From PNAI01 sp035574295 (GTDB taxonomy: Bacteria; Pseudomonadota; Alphaproteobacteria; Rhizobiales; Xanthobacteraceae), in assembly GCA_035574295.1 (NCBI GenBank), contig DATLYX010000071.1:1-64000 (forward strand): 64,000 bases of DNA. Direction: 5' to 3'. The translations under genes and the position numbers were made by a program. The notes under the pieces are model-generated. The model did not search any database and was not told the DNA's origin. It saw only the letters and a program-made list of their open reading frames with translations. Positions 42,819 through 51,893 of the stretch are shown here, one piece after another; position 1 is the stretch's first letter, and each line of letters opens with the position of its first letter.

Positions 42819-44729
42819 ATGCTGCGAGGCATACACAAGGCGACCGCCAACTGGCTTGGCCGCGTGGTCATGGGGGTCATACTCGGCTTGATTGCGATCA
42901 GCTTCGCAATCTGGGGCGTGGGCGATATTTTCCGCGGCTTCGGCCAATCCACGGTCGCCAAGATCGGCCGCAGCGAAATCACCGTCGAGCAATTCCGCCA
43001 AATCTACTCCGATCGACTCCAGGAGCTGAGCCGCCGCTTAGGCCGCCCCGTCACTCCCGACGAGGCGCGCGCCCGCGGCTACGACCGGCAGATTCTGGCC
43101 CAGCTCATCGGCGAAACCGCGATGAACGAGCGCACTCGCGCGCTCAACCTCGGCATTCCTGACTCGGAGATCGTGCGCCTCATCACCGAGGACCCGAATT
43201 TCCGCGGCCTCAGCGGTCAATTCGACCGCAACCGGTTCCTCTACACCATCCGCCAAGCGGGCTACACCGAGCCGCGCTACCTTGCCGAGCAGCGTCGCCT
43301 GCTGCTGCGGCAGCAGCTCCTCACCGCGCTGACCGCCGAGGCCGGCCCGCCCAAGCCGCTCATCGAGGCGTACCACCGTTTTCAAAACCAGGAACGGGCG
43401 ATCGAGTACGTCACCCTTGATCGCAGCAGCGTCGGCGACATTCCCGCACCCACGCCCGAAGTGCTGAGCAAGTACTATGAGGAACGTAAGGTTCTGTTTC
43501 GGACCCCGGAGTACCGCCAGATCGCCTTGCTCCCGCTGACCGCGCAGGACTTGGTCGCCACCATCGAAGTGTCCGACGCCGACATCAAGCGTGCCTATGA
43601 GGACCAGCGGTCGCGTTACATCACCCCGGAGCGCCGTCACATCCAACAAATCCTGTTTCCCGACGCCGAGCAGGCGCGGGCTGCCGCAGACCGCTTGAGC
43701 AAAGGTACGACGTTCGACGCCCTTATCGCGGAACCCGGCATCAAGGAGCGTTTCACCGATCTCGGTGTGGTGGCCAAGGCCGGAATGGTCGACCCTGCCT
43801 ACGCCGATGCGGCCTTCGCGCTCAAGGCCGGCGAAGTCAGCGCTCCGGTGCAAGGACAGTTCGGCACCGCCCTTCTGCGGGTCGTGAAAATCGAGCCCGG
43901 CGAGACGCGCACGCTCGAACAGGTCGCCGAGGAGATCAAACGCACCCTTGCGCTTGAACGTGCCAAACGTCAGGTGCAGGAGGTGCGCGACAAGATCGAC
44001 GACGAACGGCTCGACGGCAAAACGCTCGCGCAGGCGGCCGAGAAGCTGGGGCTGAAAATGCGCACCATTGAGGCGACGGACCGCTCAGGCCGCGACCCGA
44101 GCGGCAAGCCGATCCCCGACCTGCCGGCGAATGTCGACGTCATCGGCGCCGCATTCCGTTCGGAGGTCGGGCAGGAAAACGAGCCCCTGCAGCTTCCCGG
44201 AGGCGAAGGCTACGTCTGGTTCGACGTGCTGGCGGTGACGCCCTCGCGCGAACGGAAGCTCGACGAAATCAGGGACCAGGTGGAGGCACGCTGGCGCGAC
44301 GACCAAATCGCCGAGCGCCTGAAGGTGCGCACCACCGAAATGCTCGAGCGGCTGAAGGCCGGCGCCACGCTCGCGGAAATCGCCAGCGCCAACAAGCTCA
44401 AGCTGCAGACCGCGACCGGATTGAAGCGCGGCAGCGCAAGCTCCGGATTTCCGCTTCGCGCCCTCGCCGAAATTTTCCGTGTGCCCGACGGTGCGCCGGG
44501 CGTTGCCGACGGCGAATCCGCCACCGATCGCATCGTGTTTCGCGTGACCAAAACCGAAACGCCGCCTTTCGACGCCAATTCGCCGGTTGGCCAGCGCCTT
44601 GTCGAAACGCTCGATCGGACCCTCGCCGACGAGGTCGTGGCCCAGTATCTTGCGCGCCTGCAGACCGACGTCGGCGTCACCATCAATCAGAACGCGCTGA
44701 ACCAGGTCACCGGCGCAACCACCAACTAG
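42819..44729 (+). CDS. ppiD: Periplasmic peptidyl-prolyl isomerase PpiD-like
   Basis: This 636-residue protein is anchored by one N-terminal membrane helix (about 13-35) with the rest in the periplasm. It has a SurA_N-like chaperone region, a parvulin-type rotamase domain around residues 240-360 (ERRHIQQILFPD, FGTALLRVV), and a long C-terminal domain. PpiD works beside the Sec translocon to help folding of outer membrane and exported proteins. The gene is followed by trpE after five bases, the usual alphaproteobacterial order. Confidence 0.92.
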   Translation: MLRGIHKATANWLGRVVMGVILGLIAISFAIWGVGDIFRGFGQSTVAKIGRSEITVEQFRQIYSDRLQELSRRLGRPVTPDEARARGYDRQILAQLIGETAMNERTRALNLGIPDSEIVRLITEDPNFRGLSGQFDRNRFLYTIRQAGYTEPRYLAEQRRLLLRQQLLTALTAEAGPPKPLIEAYHRFQNQERAIEYVTLDRSSVGDIPAPTPEVLSKYYEERKVLFRTPEYRQIALLPLTAQDLVATIEVSDADIKRAYEDQRSRYITPERRHIQQILFPDAEQARAAADRLSKGTTFDALIAEPGIKERFTDLGVVAKAGMVDPAYADAAFALKAGEVSAPVQGQFGTALLRVVKIEPGETRTLEQVAEEIKRTLALERAKRQVQEVRDKIDDERLDGKTLAQAAEKLGLKMRTIEATDRSGRDPSGKPIPDLPANVDVIGAAFRSEVGQENEPLQLPGGEGYVWFDVLAVTPSRERKLDEIRDQVEARWRDDQIAERLKVRTTEMLERLKAGATLAEIASANKLKLQTATGLKRGSASSGFPLRALAEIFRVPDGAPGVADGESATDRIVFRVTKTETPPFDANSPVGQRLVETLDRTLADEVVAQYLARLQTDVGVTINQNALNQVTGATTN

Positions 44730-44734
44730 CGGCC

Positions 44735-46246
44735 ATGCAGATTGCGCCGTCGCCCGACGACTTCGCCAGGCTTTATGCGCGCGGCGAAGCCCAGGCGGTC
44801 TGGACTACGCTCGTCGCCGACCTCGAGACTCCGGTCTCCGCTTTCCTCAAGATCGCGGGCGGCCAGCCGATGAGCTTCCTCCTGGAGTCCGTAGAAGGCG
44901 GCGCCGTGCGCGGCCGCTATTCCGTGATCGGCCTCAAGCCCGATGTGATCTGGCGCACGCAGGGCAAAGTAGCCGAGATCAACCGCGCGCCGCAGAGCAA
45001 ATCCGGCGCCTTCGTACCATGCCGGGAACCTCCGCTCGCCGCCCTGCGCGCCCTGATCGCCGAAAGCCGGATGATGTTGCCCGACAGCCTGCCGCCGATG
45101 TCCGCCGGCGTGTTCGGTTATCTCGGCTACGACATGGTGCGGCTGATGGAGGACCTTCCCGCGGCAAAGCCCGACCCCATCGGGATTCCCGACGCGGTGC
45201 TGATACGGCCCACCCTCGTTGTCGTATTCGATGCCGTCAAGGACACGATCACCGTTGTCACTCCGGTGCGGCCGCAGCCCCGTGTGTCGGCAGCCATAGC
45301 CTACAAGCGCGCCGCTCAGCGTCTGGCCGCGGTGGTCAAGGCGCTCGACCGTCCGCTCGAAAAAACACCGTCGGCCGATCCCGGGCCGCCCATCGTCGCG
45401 CCGACCTCCAACACCCCGCCGACCGAATATCGTGCCATGGTGCTCAAGGCCAAGGACTACATTCTTGCCGGCGATATTTTTCAGGTGGTGCTGTCGCAAC
45501 GCTTCGAAGCCCCGTTCAACCTCTCCCCGTTTTCGCTCTACCGCGCTCTTCGCCGCGTGAATCCTTCGCCCTATCTGTATTTTTTGGACTACGGCGATTT
45601 TGCCGTGGCCGGATCGAGTCCGGAGATTTTGGTGAAGGTCAGCAACGGCGTAGTTACCATCCGGCCCATTGCCGGCACCCGGCCGCGCGGCCAGACCCCG
45701 CACCAAGACAAGGCGCTCGAAGAGGAACTGCTCGCCGACCCCAAGGAGCGCGCCGAGCACCTGATGCTGCTCGATCTCGGCCGCAATGACGTCGGCCGCG
45801 TGGCCCAGGTCGGAACCGTGACCGTGACCGACCAGTTTTTTGTCGAACGCTACAGTCACGTGATGCACATCGTCTCCAATGTCGAGGGCCTGCTTGCCCC
45901 GCAATACGACGCGCTCGACGCGCTGATCGCTGGCTTCCCTGCCGGCACCGTGTCCGGCGCGCCCAAGGTTCGCGCCATGCAGATCATCGACGAGCTGGAG
46001 AAGGACAAGCGCGGCATCTACGCCGGCGCCGTCGGCTATTTCTCCGCGGCCGGCGAGATGGATAGCTGCATCGTCCTGCGCACGGCCTTGATCAAGGACG
46101 GCAAGATGTACGTGCAGGCCGGCGCCGGGATCGTCGCCGACTCCAATCCGCACGCCGAGCAGACCGAGTGCGTCAACAAGGCCAATGCCCTGTTTCAGGC
46201 CGCCGAGGAGGCGCGGCGCTTTGCAAGCGCGGACAAGCGCGGCTGA
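44735..46246 (+). CDS. trpE: Anthranilate synthase component I
   Basis: TrpE converts chorismate to anthranilate with ammonia from TrpG, the first step of tryptophan synthesis. The 503-residue protein has the LLES motif at 49-52 used for tryptophan feedback inhibition, SPEILVKV, GTRPRG, DLGRNDVGRV and FPAGTVSGAPKVRAM. It is not fused to TrpG, unlike the TrpEG fusion of several rhizobia. A cupin gene separates it from trpG. I see no leader peptide attenuator in the five-base spacer after ppiD. Confidence 0.97.
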   Translation: MQIAPSPDDFARLYARGEAQAVWTTLVADLETPVSAFLKIAGGQPMSFLLESVEGGAVRGRYSVIGLKPDVIWRTQGKVAEINRAPQSKSGAFVPCREPPLAALRALIAESRMMLPDSLPPMSAGVFGYLGYDMVRLMEDLPAAKPDPIGIPDAVLIRPTLVVVFDAVKDTITVVTPVRPQPRVSAAIAYKRAAQRLAAVVKALDRPLEKTPSADPGPPIVAPTSNTPPTEYRAMVLKAKDYILAGDIFQVVLSQRFEAPFNLSPFSLYRALRRVNPSPYLYFLDYGDFAVAGSSPEILVKVSNGVVTIRPIAGTRPRGQTPHQDKALEEELLADPKERAEHLMLLDLGRNDVGRVAQVGTVTVTDQFFVERYSHVMHIVSNVEGLLAPQYDALDALIAGFPAGTVSGAPKVRAMQIIDELEKDKRGIYAGAVGYFSAAGEMDSCIVLRTALIKDGKMYVQAGAGIVADSNPHAEQTECVNKANALFQAAEEARRFASADKRG

Positions 46247-46306
46247 CAAGATGACCGCAGCAAGGCAAGGGTGCTAGGATAACCATCCTCGCGATGGAGC
46301 CGGCTT

Positions 46307-46783
46307 ATGGGTCACGATCATCCTCATCATGAGCCGAAGTGGAAGCACGATGGTGTGCGCGTCATTCCGGCGCACAGCCTCGATCCGAATACACCGCAGA
46401 CTCCCGGTATGGACCGCAAGGCGGCAATCAACTTCGCCCGCGTCGGCGCGCAGAAGATTTGGGCCGGGACGGTGACGATCAAACCGAACGCCAAGACCGG
46501 AGCCCATCATCACGGCGAGCTCGAAAGCATCATCTATGTGGTGCGAGGCCGGGCGCGCATGCGTTGGGGCGAGAAGTTGGAGTTTACTGCAGAGGCCGGC
46601 CCCGGCGACTTTATTTACGTGCCGCCCTTTGTGCCGCACCAGGAGATCAATGCCAGCTCCGATGAGCCTCTCGAATGCGTGGTCGTGCGCAGCGACAACG
46701 AGGCGGTGGTCGTCAACCTGAACATCGAGCCGGTCGAGAAGCCCGAGAACGTTCCCTGGGTCGACCCGATCCATAAGGCCTAA
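46307..46783 (+). CDS. Cupin-domain protein in the trp cluster
   Basis: This 158-residue single cupin has the metal motif HHHGELE, the later PPFVPHQEINAS histidine, and a histidine-rich N-terminus (MGHDHPHHEPKWKHDG) that may bind metal. No substrate can be assigned. It lies 60 bases from trpE and 60 from trpG on the same strand. No known tryptophan step needs a cupin, so it may be a passenger or a sensor; that is inference. Confidence 0.88.
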   Translation: MGHDHPHHEPKWKHDGVRVIPAHSLDPNTPQTPGMDRKAAINFARVGAQKIWAGTVTIKPNAKTGAHHHGELESIIYVVRGRARMRWGEKLEFTAEAGPGDFIYVPPFVPHQEINASSDEPLECVVVRSDNEAVVVNLNIEPVEKPENVPWVDPIHKA

Positions 46784-46843
46784 CAGGGGTAAAGGCTTGA
46801 CCGCCTCGGCCGCCGCGCCTTAGACCCTGCTCCGGCACATATC

Positions 46844-47476
46844 ATGATCATCCTGATCGACAACTATGACAGCTTCGCCTTCAACCTCGTCCATTACCTG
46901 GGCAAGCTTGGCGCGCAAGTGTCTGTCCATCGCAACGACAAGATCACTGTCGACGAGGTGCTGACCGCAGACCCCGACGCCGTCGTGCTTTCTCCCGGCC
47001 CCTGCACCCCGAACGAGGCCGGCATCTGCCTCGATCTTGTGACCGAGGCCGCGCCCAAGCTGCCGATTCTCGGGGTGTGCCTGGGGCATCAGGTCATCGG
47101 CCAGGCCTTCGGCGGCACCGTAACCCGCGCGCCCGCGCCCGTACACGGCAAGCTGTCGGAGATCCGCCATTGCGGAACCGGCGTGTTTCGCGGCATCAAC
47201 GGTCCGTTCCAGGCCACCCGTTATCATTCTCTGGTCGTCGCTCGCGCCAGCATTCCGGATGAGCTCACAGTGACCGCGGAGACGGACGACGGCCTCGTCA
47301 TGGGCCTTTCACACAAAAAATTTCCCCTCCATGGCGTGCAATTCCACCCCGAGAGCATCGCGTCCGAACACGGATTTGTGCTCTTGAAGAATTTTCTCGA
47401 TCTTGCCGCCCAGTGGAACGTCATACGCGGTCGTGACCGCGCCGCGCCGGCATTGACCGGCCACCGGTTGGTGTAA
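46844..47476 (+). CDS. trpG: Anthranilate synthase component II (glutamine amidotransferase)
   Basis: TrpG supplies ammonia to TrpE. The 210-residue class I amidotransferase has the nucleophile Cys79 in GVCLGHQ and the His168/Glu170 pair in FHPES. It may also serve aminodeoxychorismate synthase (PabA), because no separate pabA is visible in the window. trpD follows after ten bases with AAGGAG before its GTG. Confidence 0.96.
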   Translation: MIILIDNYDSFAFNLVHYLGKLGAQVSVHRNDKITVDEVLTADPDAVVLSPGPCTPNEAGICLDLVTEAAPKLPILGVCLGHQVIGQAFGGTVTRAPAPVHGKLSEIRHCGTGVFRGINGPFQATRYHSLVVARASIPDELTVTAETDDGLVMGLSHKKFPLHGVQFHPESIASEHGFVLLKNFLDLAAQWNVIRGRDRAAPALTGHRLV

Positions 47477-47486
47477 GGAGTTTTCG

Positions 47487-48506
47487 GTGACCGACGATCT
47501 GCGCACGTTGATTGCCAAGGTCGCGACCGGAGCGCCGCTTACGCGCGACGAGGCGGCGTTTGCGTTCAACCGCATGATGTCCGGCGACGCGACCCCTTCC
47601 CAGATGGGGGCGTTGTTGATGGCACTGCGGGTGCGCGGCGAGACCGTGGAGGAGATCACCGGCGCCGTCACCGTCATGCGAGCCAAAATGCTCAAAGTCT
47701 CGGCGCCGCCGGATGCCATCGACGTGGTCGGCACCGGCGGCGACGCGTCCGGCTCCTTCAACATTTCCACCTGCGCCGCCTTCATCGTGGCCGGCGCCGG
47801 GGTGCCGGTGGCCAAGCACGGCAATCGCGCCCTCTCCTCCCGTTCGGGCGCTGCGGACGTGCTGGCCGCGCTCGGGGTGAAGATTGAGCTTCCGCCGGAC
47901 CGCATCAGCCGCTGCATTTACGAGGCCGGCATCGGATTCATGTTTGCGCCGGCGCACCATCCGGCGATGAAGCACGTTGCCGCTACGCGCGTGGAGCTCG
48001 GCACCCGCACGATTTTCAACCTGCTCGGACCGTTATCGAATCCCGCCAGCGTCAAGCGCCAGATGGTCGGCGCATTCTCGCGGCAGTGGATCGAGCCTGT
48101 GGCGCAGGTGCTCAAGAACCTCGGCTCCGAATGTGTCTGGGTCGCCCACGGTTCCGATGGGCTCGACGAGATCACCACCTCAGGACCGAGTTACGTGGCC
48201 GCGCTTGAGAACGGCACGGTGCGCACTTTCGAGATCACGCCCGAGGAGATCGGCCTTCCCCGCGCCAAGCCTGAAGCGCTGCGCGGCGGGGATGCGCAGG
48301 CCAATGCCGAGGCGCTGCTGGCTGTGCTCAAGGGCAAGAAGGGCCCGTTCCGCGACATTGCGGTGCTCAACGCTGCGGCCGCCCTGGTCGTGGCCGGCAA
48401 GGCCAAAGACCTGAAACAGGGCGCGGCGCTTGCGACCAAATCATTGGATTCCGGCGAGGCCGAAGGCCGGCTCGATCGTCTGATCGTCATATCGAACGCC
48501 CCATGA
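47487..48506 (+). CDS. trpD: Anthranilate phosphoribosyltransferase
   Basis: TrpD joins anthranilate to phosphoribosyl diphosphate. The 339-residue protein has the PRPP-binding GTGGDASGSFNIST loop and the KHGNRALSSRSGAAD segment with metal and anthranilate contacts. The start is GTG with AAGGAG six bases upstream. The last bases overlap the trpC start (ATGA). Confidence 0.97.
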   Translation: MTDDLRTLIAKVATGAPLTRDEAAFAFNRMMSGDATPSQMGALLMALRVRGETVEEITGAVTVMRAKMLKVSAPPDAIDVVGTGGDASGSFNISTCAAFIVAGAGVPVAKHGNRALSSRSGAADVLAALGVKIELPPDRISRCIYEAGIGFMFAPAHHPAMKHVAATRVELGTRTIFNLLGPLSNPASVKRQMVGAFSRQWIEPVAQVLKNLGSECVWVAHGSDGLDEITTSGPSYVAALENGTVRTFEITPEEIGLPRAKPEALRGGDAQANAEALLAVLKGKKGPFRDIAVLNAAAALVVAGKAKDLKQGAALATKSLDSGEAEGRLDRLIVISNAP

Positions 48507-49312
48507 CCGACATCTTGCGCAGGATCGAGCAATACAAGCGGGCCGAGATCGAGGCGGCGAAACGTGCGCGTCCGCCGCACAAGGTCGAGGCCGAGGCGCG
48601 CGCTGCCCCTCCCCCGCGCGGGTTTTTGGCCGCGCTCGAACGCCGACGCGCGTCCGGCCAATACGCGCTGATCGCCGAGATCAAGAAGGCCAGCCCCTCG
48701 GCAGGTCTGATCCGCGCCGATTTCGATCCTGCAACGCTTGCCCGCGCCTATGAAGCCGGCGGCGCAACCTGTCTTTCCGTTCTGACCGACGCCCCGTCAT
48801 TTCAAGGAAGCCCCGATCACCTCGCCGCAGTGCGCGCGGCAACCGCGCTCCCGACGCTGCGCAAAGATTTCATTTTCGAAACCTACCAGGTCGCGGAGTC
48901 GCGCTGCCTCGGCGCCGACTGCATCCTCATCATCCTCGCGGCCATTGATGATGTAACGGCACACGAGCTTGAGCGCGCCGCGCTTGCGCTTGGCATGGAC
49001 GTGCTGCTCGAAGTCCACAACGAGGACGAGCTGGCGCGCGCCCTGCGCATGCGCTCGCGTCTGATCGGGATCAACAACCGCGACCTGAAATCGTTCAAGA
49101 CCAGCCTAGCTGTGAGCGAACGCCTGGCGCCCAAAATTCCGGCCGACCGCGTGGTTGTCGGCGAGAGCGGGCTGCACACTCCGGCTGATCTGGCGCGGTT
49201 GTCCAACGTCGGCATCAACGCTTTTCTGGTCGGGGAGAGCCTGATGCGCAAGCCCGATGTGACGGCGGCCACCAAAGCCCTGCTCGCCCGCGAAGGCGCC
49301 CGCGTCGGATAA
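48503..49312 (+). CDS. trpC: Indole-3-glycerol phosphate synthase
   Basis: TrpC closes the indole ring in tryptophan synthesis. The 269-residue TIM barrel has AEIKKASPSAGLI with the catalytic lysine, the LRKDFIF segment, and GINNRDLKSF, VGESGL near the C-terminus. It is a single-function enzyme with no fused TrpF. moaC begins four bases later, linking tryptophan and molybdenum cofactor genes as in many Hyphomicrobiales. Confidence 0.97.
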   Translation: MTDILRRIEQYKRAEIEAAKRARPPHKVEAEARAAPPPRGFLAALERRRASGQYALIAEIKKASPSAGLIRADFDPATLARAYEAGGATCLSVLTDAPSFQGSPDHLAAVRAATALPTLRKDFIFETYQVAESRCLGADCILIILAAIDDVTAHELERAALALGMDVLLEVHNEDELARALRMRSRLIGINNRDLKSFKTSLAVSERLAPKIPADRVVVGESGLHTPADLARLSNVGINAFLVGESLMRKPDVTAATKALLAREGARVG

Positions 49313-49316
49313 GCCA

Positions 49317-49832
49317 ATGGCACGCAAGCTAAGCCATATCGGAAAAAGCGGCGAGGCGCGCATGGTCGATGTCTCGGCAAAGGAGCAGACCGACCGCCTC
49401 GCCGTTGCCGAGGGCCGCGTGGTCATGAAACGATCGACCCTCGATCTCGTGCGCAGGGGCGATGCCAAGAAAGGCGACGTGCTTGGCGCCGCACGCCTTG
49501 CCGGCATCATGGCCGCCAAGCGCACCCACGAGCTGATCCCGCTCTGCCACCCGCTGCCGCTGTCGAACGTCGCGGTGGACATCGAGCCCGACCCGCGCCT
49601 GCCGGGTCTCGTTGTGCGCAGCACGGTCCGCGTCAAGGGTTCGACCGGGGTCGAGATGGAGGCGCTCACCGCAGTGTCAGTTGCCTGCCTCACCATTTAC
49701 GACATGGTGAAGGCGGTCGAACGCGGCATGCGCATCGAGGGAATTCGCCTGATCGAGAAGCGTGGCGGCAAATCCGGCCACTACCGCGCCGAGAACGCAA
49801 GCAAGCGACGCAGGGGGACGGCATGGCGTTGA
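49317..49832 (+). CDS. moaC: Cyclic pyranopterin monophosphate synthase MoaC
   Basis: MoaC completes cyclic pyranopterin monophosphate in molybdenum cofactor synthesis. The 171-residue protein has MVDVSAKEQTDR at the start, KRTHELIPLCHPLPL with the catalytic region, and DMVKAVERGM. The C-terminal arginine-rich tail overlaps moeA by ten bases. Confidence 0.96.
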   Translation: MARKLSHIGKSGEARMVDVSAKEQTDRLAVAEGRVVMKRSTLDLVRRGDAKKGDVLGAARLAGIMAAKRTHELIPLCHPLPLSNVAVDIEPDPRLPGLVVRSTVRVKGSTGVEMEALTAVSVACLTIYDMVKAVERGMRIEGIRLIEKRGGKSGHYRAENASKRRRGTAWR

Positions 49833-51040
49833 TGTCCGTGGCCGATGCCCTTACGCGCGTGTTGGACGGCGCCACTCCCCTGCCCGCCGAGAACGCCCCG
49901 CTTTCCGAGGCTCACGGTCGCGTGCTCGCCAGCGATGTGGCTGCCCTGCGCACCCAGCCGCCCGCCGACATGTCCGCCATGGATGGATACGCGGTACGCG
50001 CCGCCGATGTGGCGACCGTGCCGGTCACGCTCGACATCGTGGGTGAGGTTGCCGCCGGCCATCCGTTTCCCGGCAGCATCGGCAAAGGCCAAGCCGCGCG
50101 CATCTTCACCGGCGGCGTTGTTCCTCCGGGTGCCGACACGATTGTCATCCAGGAGAACACCAAGCGCGAGGGCAACCGCGTCACGGTCACCGAGCCGGCC
50201 GCGCCGGGAAAATACATCCGCCGCGCCGGCCTCGATTTCAAACAGGGCGAGGTACTTCTGCCGCGCGGCCGCCGCCTTACCGAACGCGACCTCATGCTCG
50301 CCGCCGCCATGAGCCATCCGACGCTGCCCGTGCATCGCCGGCCGCACGTCGCCGTGCTCGGCACTGGCGACGAGCTCAAGCCGCCGGGTTCGCAACTCGC
50401 GCCCGGCGAGATCGTTTACTCCAACGGCTTCGCGCTGGCCGCCATGGCGCGGACCGAAGGGGCAGAGATCATCGACCTCGGCGTGGTTCCCGACCGGATC
50501 GACGCCATCGTCGACGCGATTCGCAAAGCGCGCGGCCACGCTGCCGATGTCCTGCTGACCACCGGCGGCGCGTCGGTCGGCGAGCACGATCTCGTGCAAC
50601 AGGCGCTCACCGCAGAGGGCATGCAACTGTCGTTCTGGAAAGTGGCGATGCGACCCGGCCGACCGTTGATGAACGGCCGCCTCGGCGGCATGCATGTGCT
50701 GGGCGTGCCGGGCAATCCGGTCTCCGCCTTCGTGTGCTCGCTCCTGTTCATGCTTCCGCTGCTCCGGCGCCTGGCAGGACGGCGCGACATCGAGCCCACA
50801 GTCGAATCGGCCGTGCTCGGCCGCGACCTCCCCCCCAACGACGAGCGCGCCGATTATCTGCGCGCCTCACTCACGCAAGCGCCGGACGGCCGACTGATCG
50901 CCACGCCGTTTTCGACCCAGGATTCCTCCATGATGGCGGCGCTCGCCAAGGCCGATTGTCTAGTCATTCGTGAACCTTACGCACCCCCTGCCAAGGCGGG
51001 CGCCGCTTGCGCGATCCTTAAGCTTAAATCGCCGCTGTAG
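49823..51040 (+). CDS. moeA: Molybdopterin molybdenumtransferase MoeA
   Basis: MoeA inserts molybdate into adenylylated molybdopterin. The 405-residue protein shows SAMDGYAVRA, the PGADTIVIQE loop, the MoCF-binding core with TTGGASVGEHD, and GVPGNPVSA, all in the family order. It is the last gene of the trp-moa run; a GC hairpin followed by a T run overlaps its stop codon. Confidence 0.97.
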   Translation: MALMSVADALTRVLDGATPLPAENAPLSEAHGRVLASDVAALRTQPPADMSAMDGYAVRAADVATVPVTLDIVGEVAAGHPFPGSIGKGQAARIFTGGVVPPGADTIVIQENTKREGNRVTVTEPAAPGKYIRRAGLDFKQGEVLLPRGRRLTERDLMLAAAMSHPTLPVHRRPHVAVLGTGDELKPPGSQLAPGEIVYSNGFALAAMARTEGAEIIDLGVVPDRIDAIVDAIRKARGHAADVLLTTGGASVGEHDLVQQALTAEGMQLSFWKVAMRPGRPLMNGRLGGMHVLGVPGNPVSAFVCSLLFMLPLLRRLAGRRDIEPTVESAVLGRDLPPNDERADYLRASLTQAPDGRLIATPFSTQDSSMMAALAKADCLVIREPYAPPAKAGAACAILKLKSPL

Positions 51041-51057
51041 CGGCCCCTCGATTTTTT
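51031..51057 (+). terminator. Probable terminator after moeA
   Basis: GCCGCT-GT-AGCGGC covers the moeA stop codon and is followed after seven bases by a run of six T residues (51052-51057). The stem is short, so it may be a weak terminator. It would separate moeA from the SOS-controlled lexA promoter. Confidence 0.5.
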
Positions 51058-51079
51058 CACCTCAAATTAAAGGGTTGCA

Positions 51080-51094
51080 GAACACATATGGAAC
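51080..51094 (+). promoter_or_regulatory. lexA: SOS box in the lexA promoter
   Basis: GAAC-ACATATG-GAAC is a perfect copy, on the opposite strand, of the alphaproteobacterial LexA operator GTTC-N7-GTTC. It lies 67 bases before the lexA ATG and next to a possible promoter (TTGCAG at 51075, TATAGT at 51096), so LexA should repress its own gene. Confidence 0.85.
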
Positions 51095-51161
51095 ATATAG
51101 TGTCCGTTCATGCTTTGTTTTCCGGCGGCCACGGCAGCCGGACCTTGGGGGAGAATAGGTC

Positions 51162-51854
51162 ATGCTCACACGAAAGCAGTTGGAGCTTCTGCGCTTCATC
51201 CACGAACGCCTCAAGGAAACGGGCGTGCCGCCGTCCTTCGATGAGATGAAGGACGCCCTCGATCTGCGCTCCAAATCCGGCATCCATCGCCTGATCACTG
51301 CGCTTGAGGAGCGTGGCTTCATCCGCCGCCTCCCCAATCGCGCCCGCGCCATCGAAGTCATCAAGTTGCCGGAGACCGTGGCCGGCGGCATCGGCCGCCG
51401 CGGCTTCACACCCAATGTCATTGAAGGCAACCTCGGCCGGGTGCGCGCCGCCGCGGATGACGAAGGCGGCAGGCCGGTCGCCGTGCCTGTGATGGGACGC
51501 ATCGCCGCCGGCACGCCCGTGGAAGCGATTCAGACCAAGAGCCACACCATCCACGTCCCGCCGGAGCTGCTGTCCACCGGGGAGCACTTTGCCCTCGAAA
51601 TACGCGGCGACTCCATGATCGAGGCCGGCATCCTCGAGGGCGACGTGGCGCTGATCCGCCGCACCGATACCGCCGACACCGGCGACATCGTGGTGGCGCT
51701 CATCGACAACGAGGAGGCCACGCTCAAACGCTTCCGCCGCCGCGGCGCCTCGATCGCGCTTGAGCCCGCCAATGCCGCCTACGAGGTGCGCATCCTGCCG
51801 CCTACGCGCGTGCGCATTCAGGGCAAGATGGTGGGCCTGTTCCGCCGTTACTGA
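51162..51854 (+). CDS. lexA: SOS repressor LexA
   Basis: LexA represses DNA damage genes and cleaves itself when RecA filaments form. The 230-residue protein has an N-terminal winged helix-turn-helix, the cleavage site Ala116-Gly117 in GRIAAGTPV, and the catalytic pair Ser151 (GDSMIEAG) and Lys189 (ATLKRF). A GGGGGAG sequence precedes the ATG. The operator upstream shows autoregulation. Confidence 0.97.
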   Translation: MLTRKQLELLRFIHERLKETGVPPSFDEMKDALDLRSKSGIHRLITALEERGFIRRLPNRARAIEVIKLPETVAGGIGRRGFTPNVIEGNLGRVRAAADDEGGRPVAVPVMGRIAAGTPVEAIQTKSHTIHVPPELLSTGEHFALEIRGDSMIEAGILEGDVALIRRTDTADTGDIVVALIDNEEATLKRFRRRGASIALEPANAAYEVRILPPTRVRIQGKMVGLFRRY

Positions 51855-51893
51855 GAGCCGCTCGAACCGGCGGCACCGCCGCGCTACACTTTC

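Noticed and set aside
44726..46249. Long open frame antisense to trpE (507 residues)
   Set aside because: High-GC DNA gives long antisense frames by codon bias. The same applies to those over comEC (52433-53953), pyrG (39671-41185), ntrY (17014-18105) and 1867-3306.
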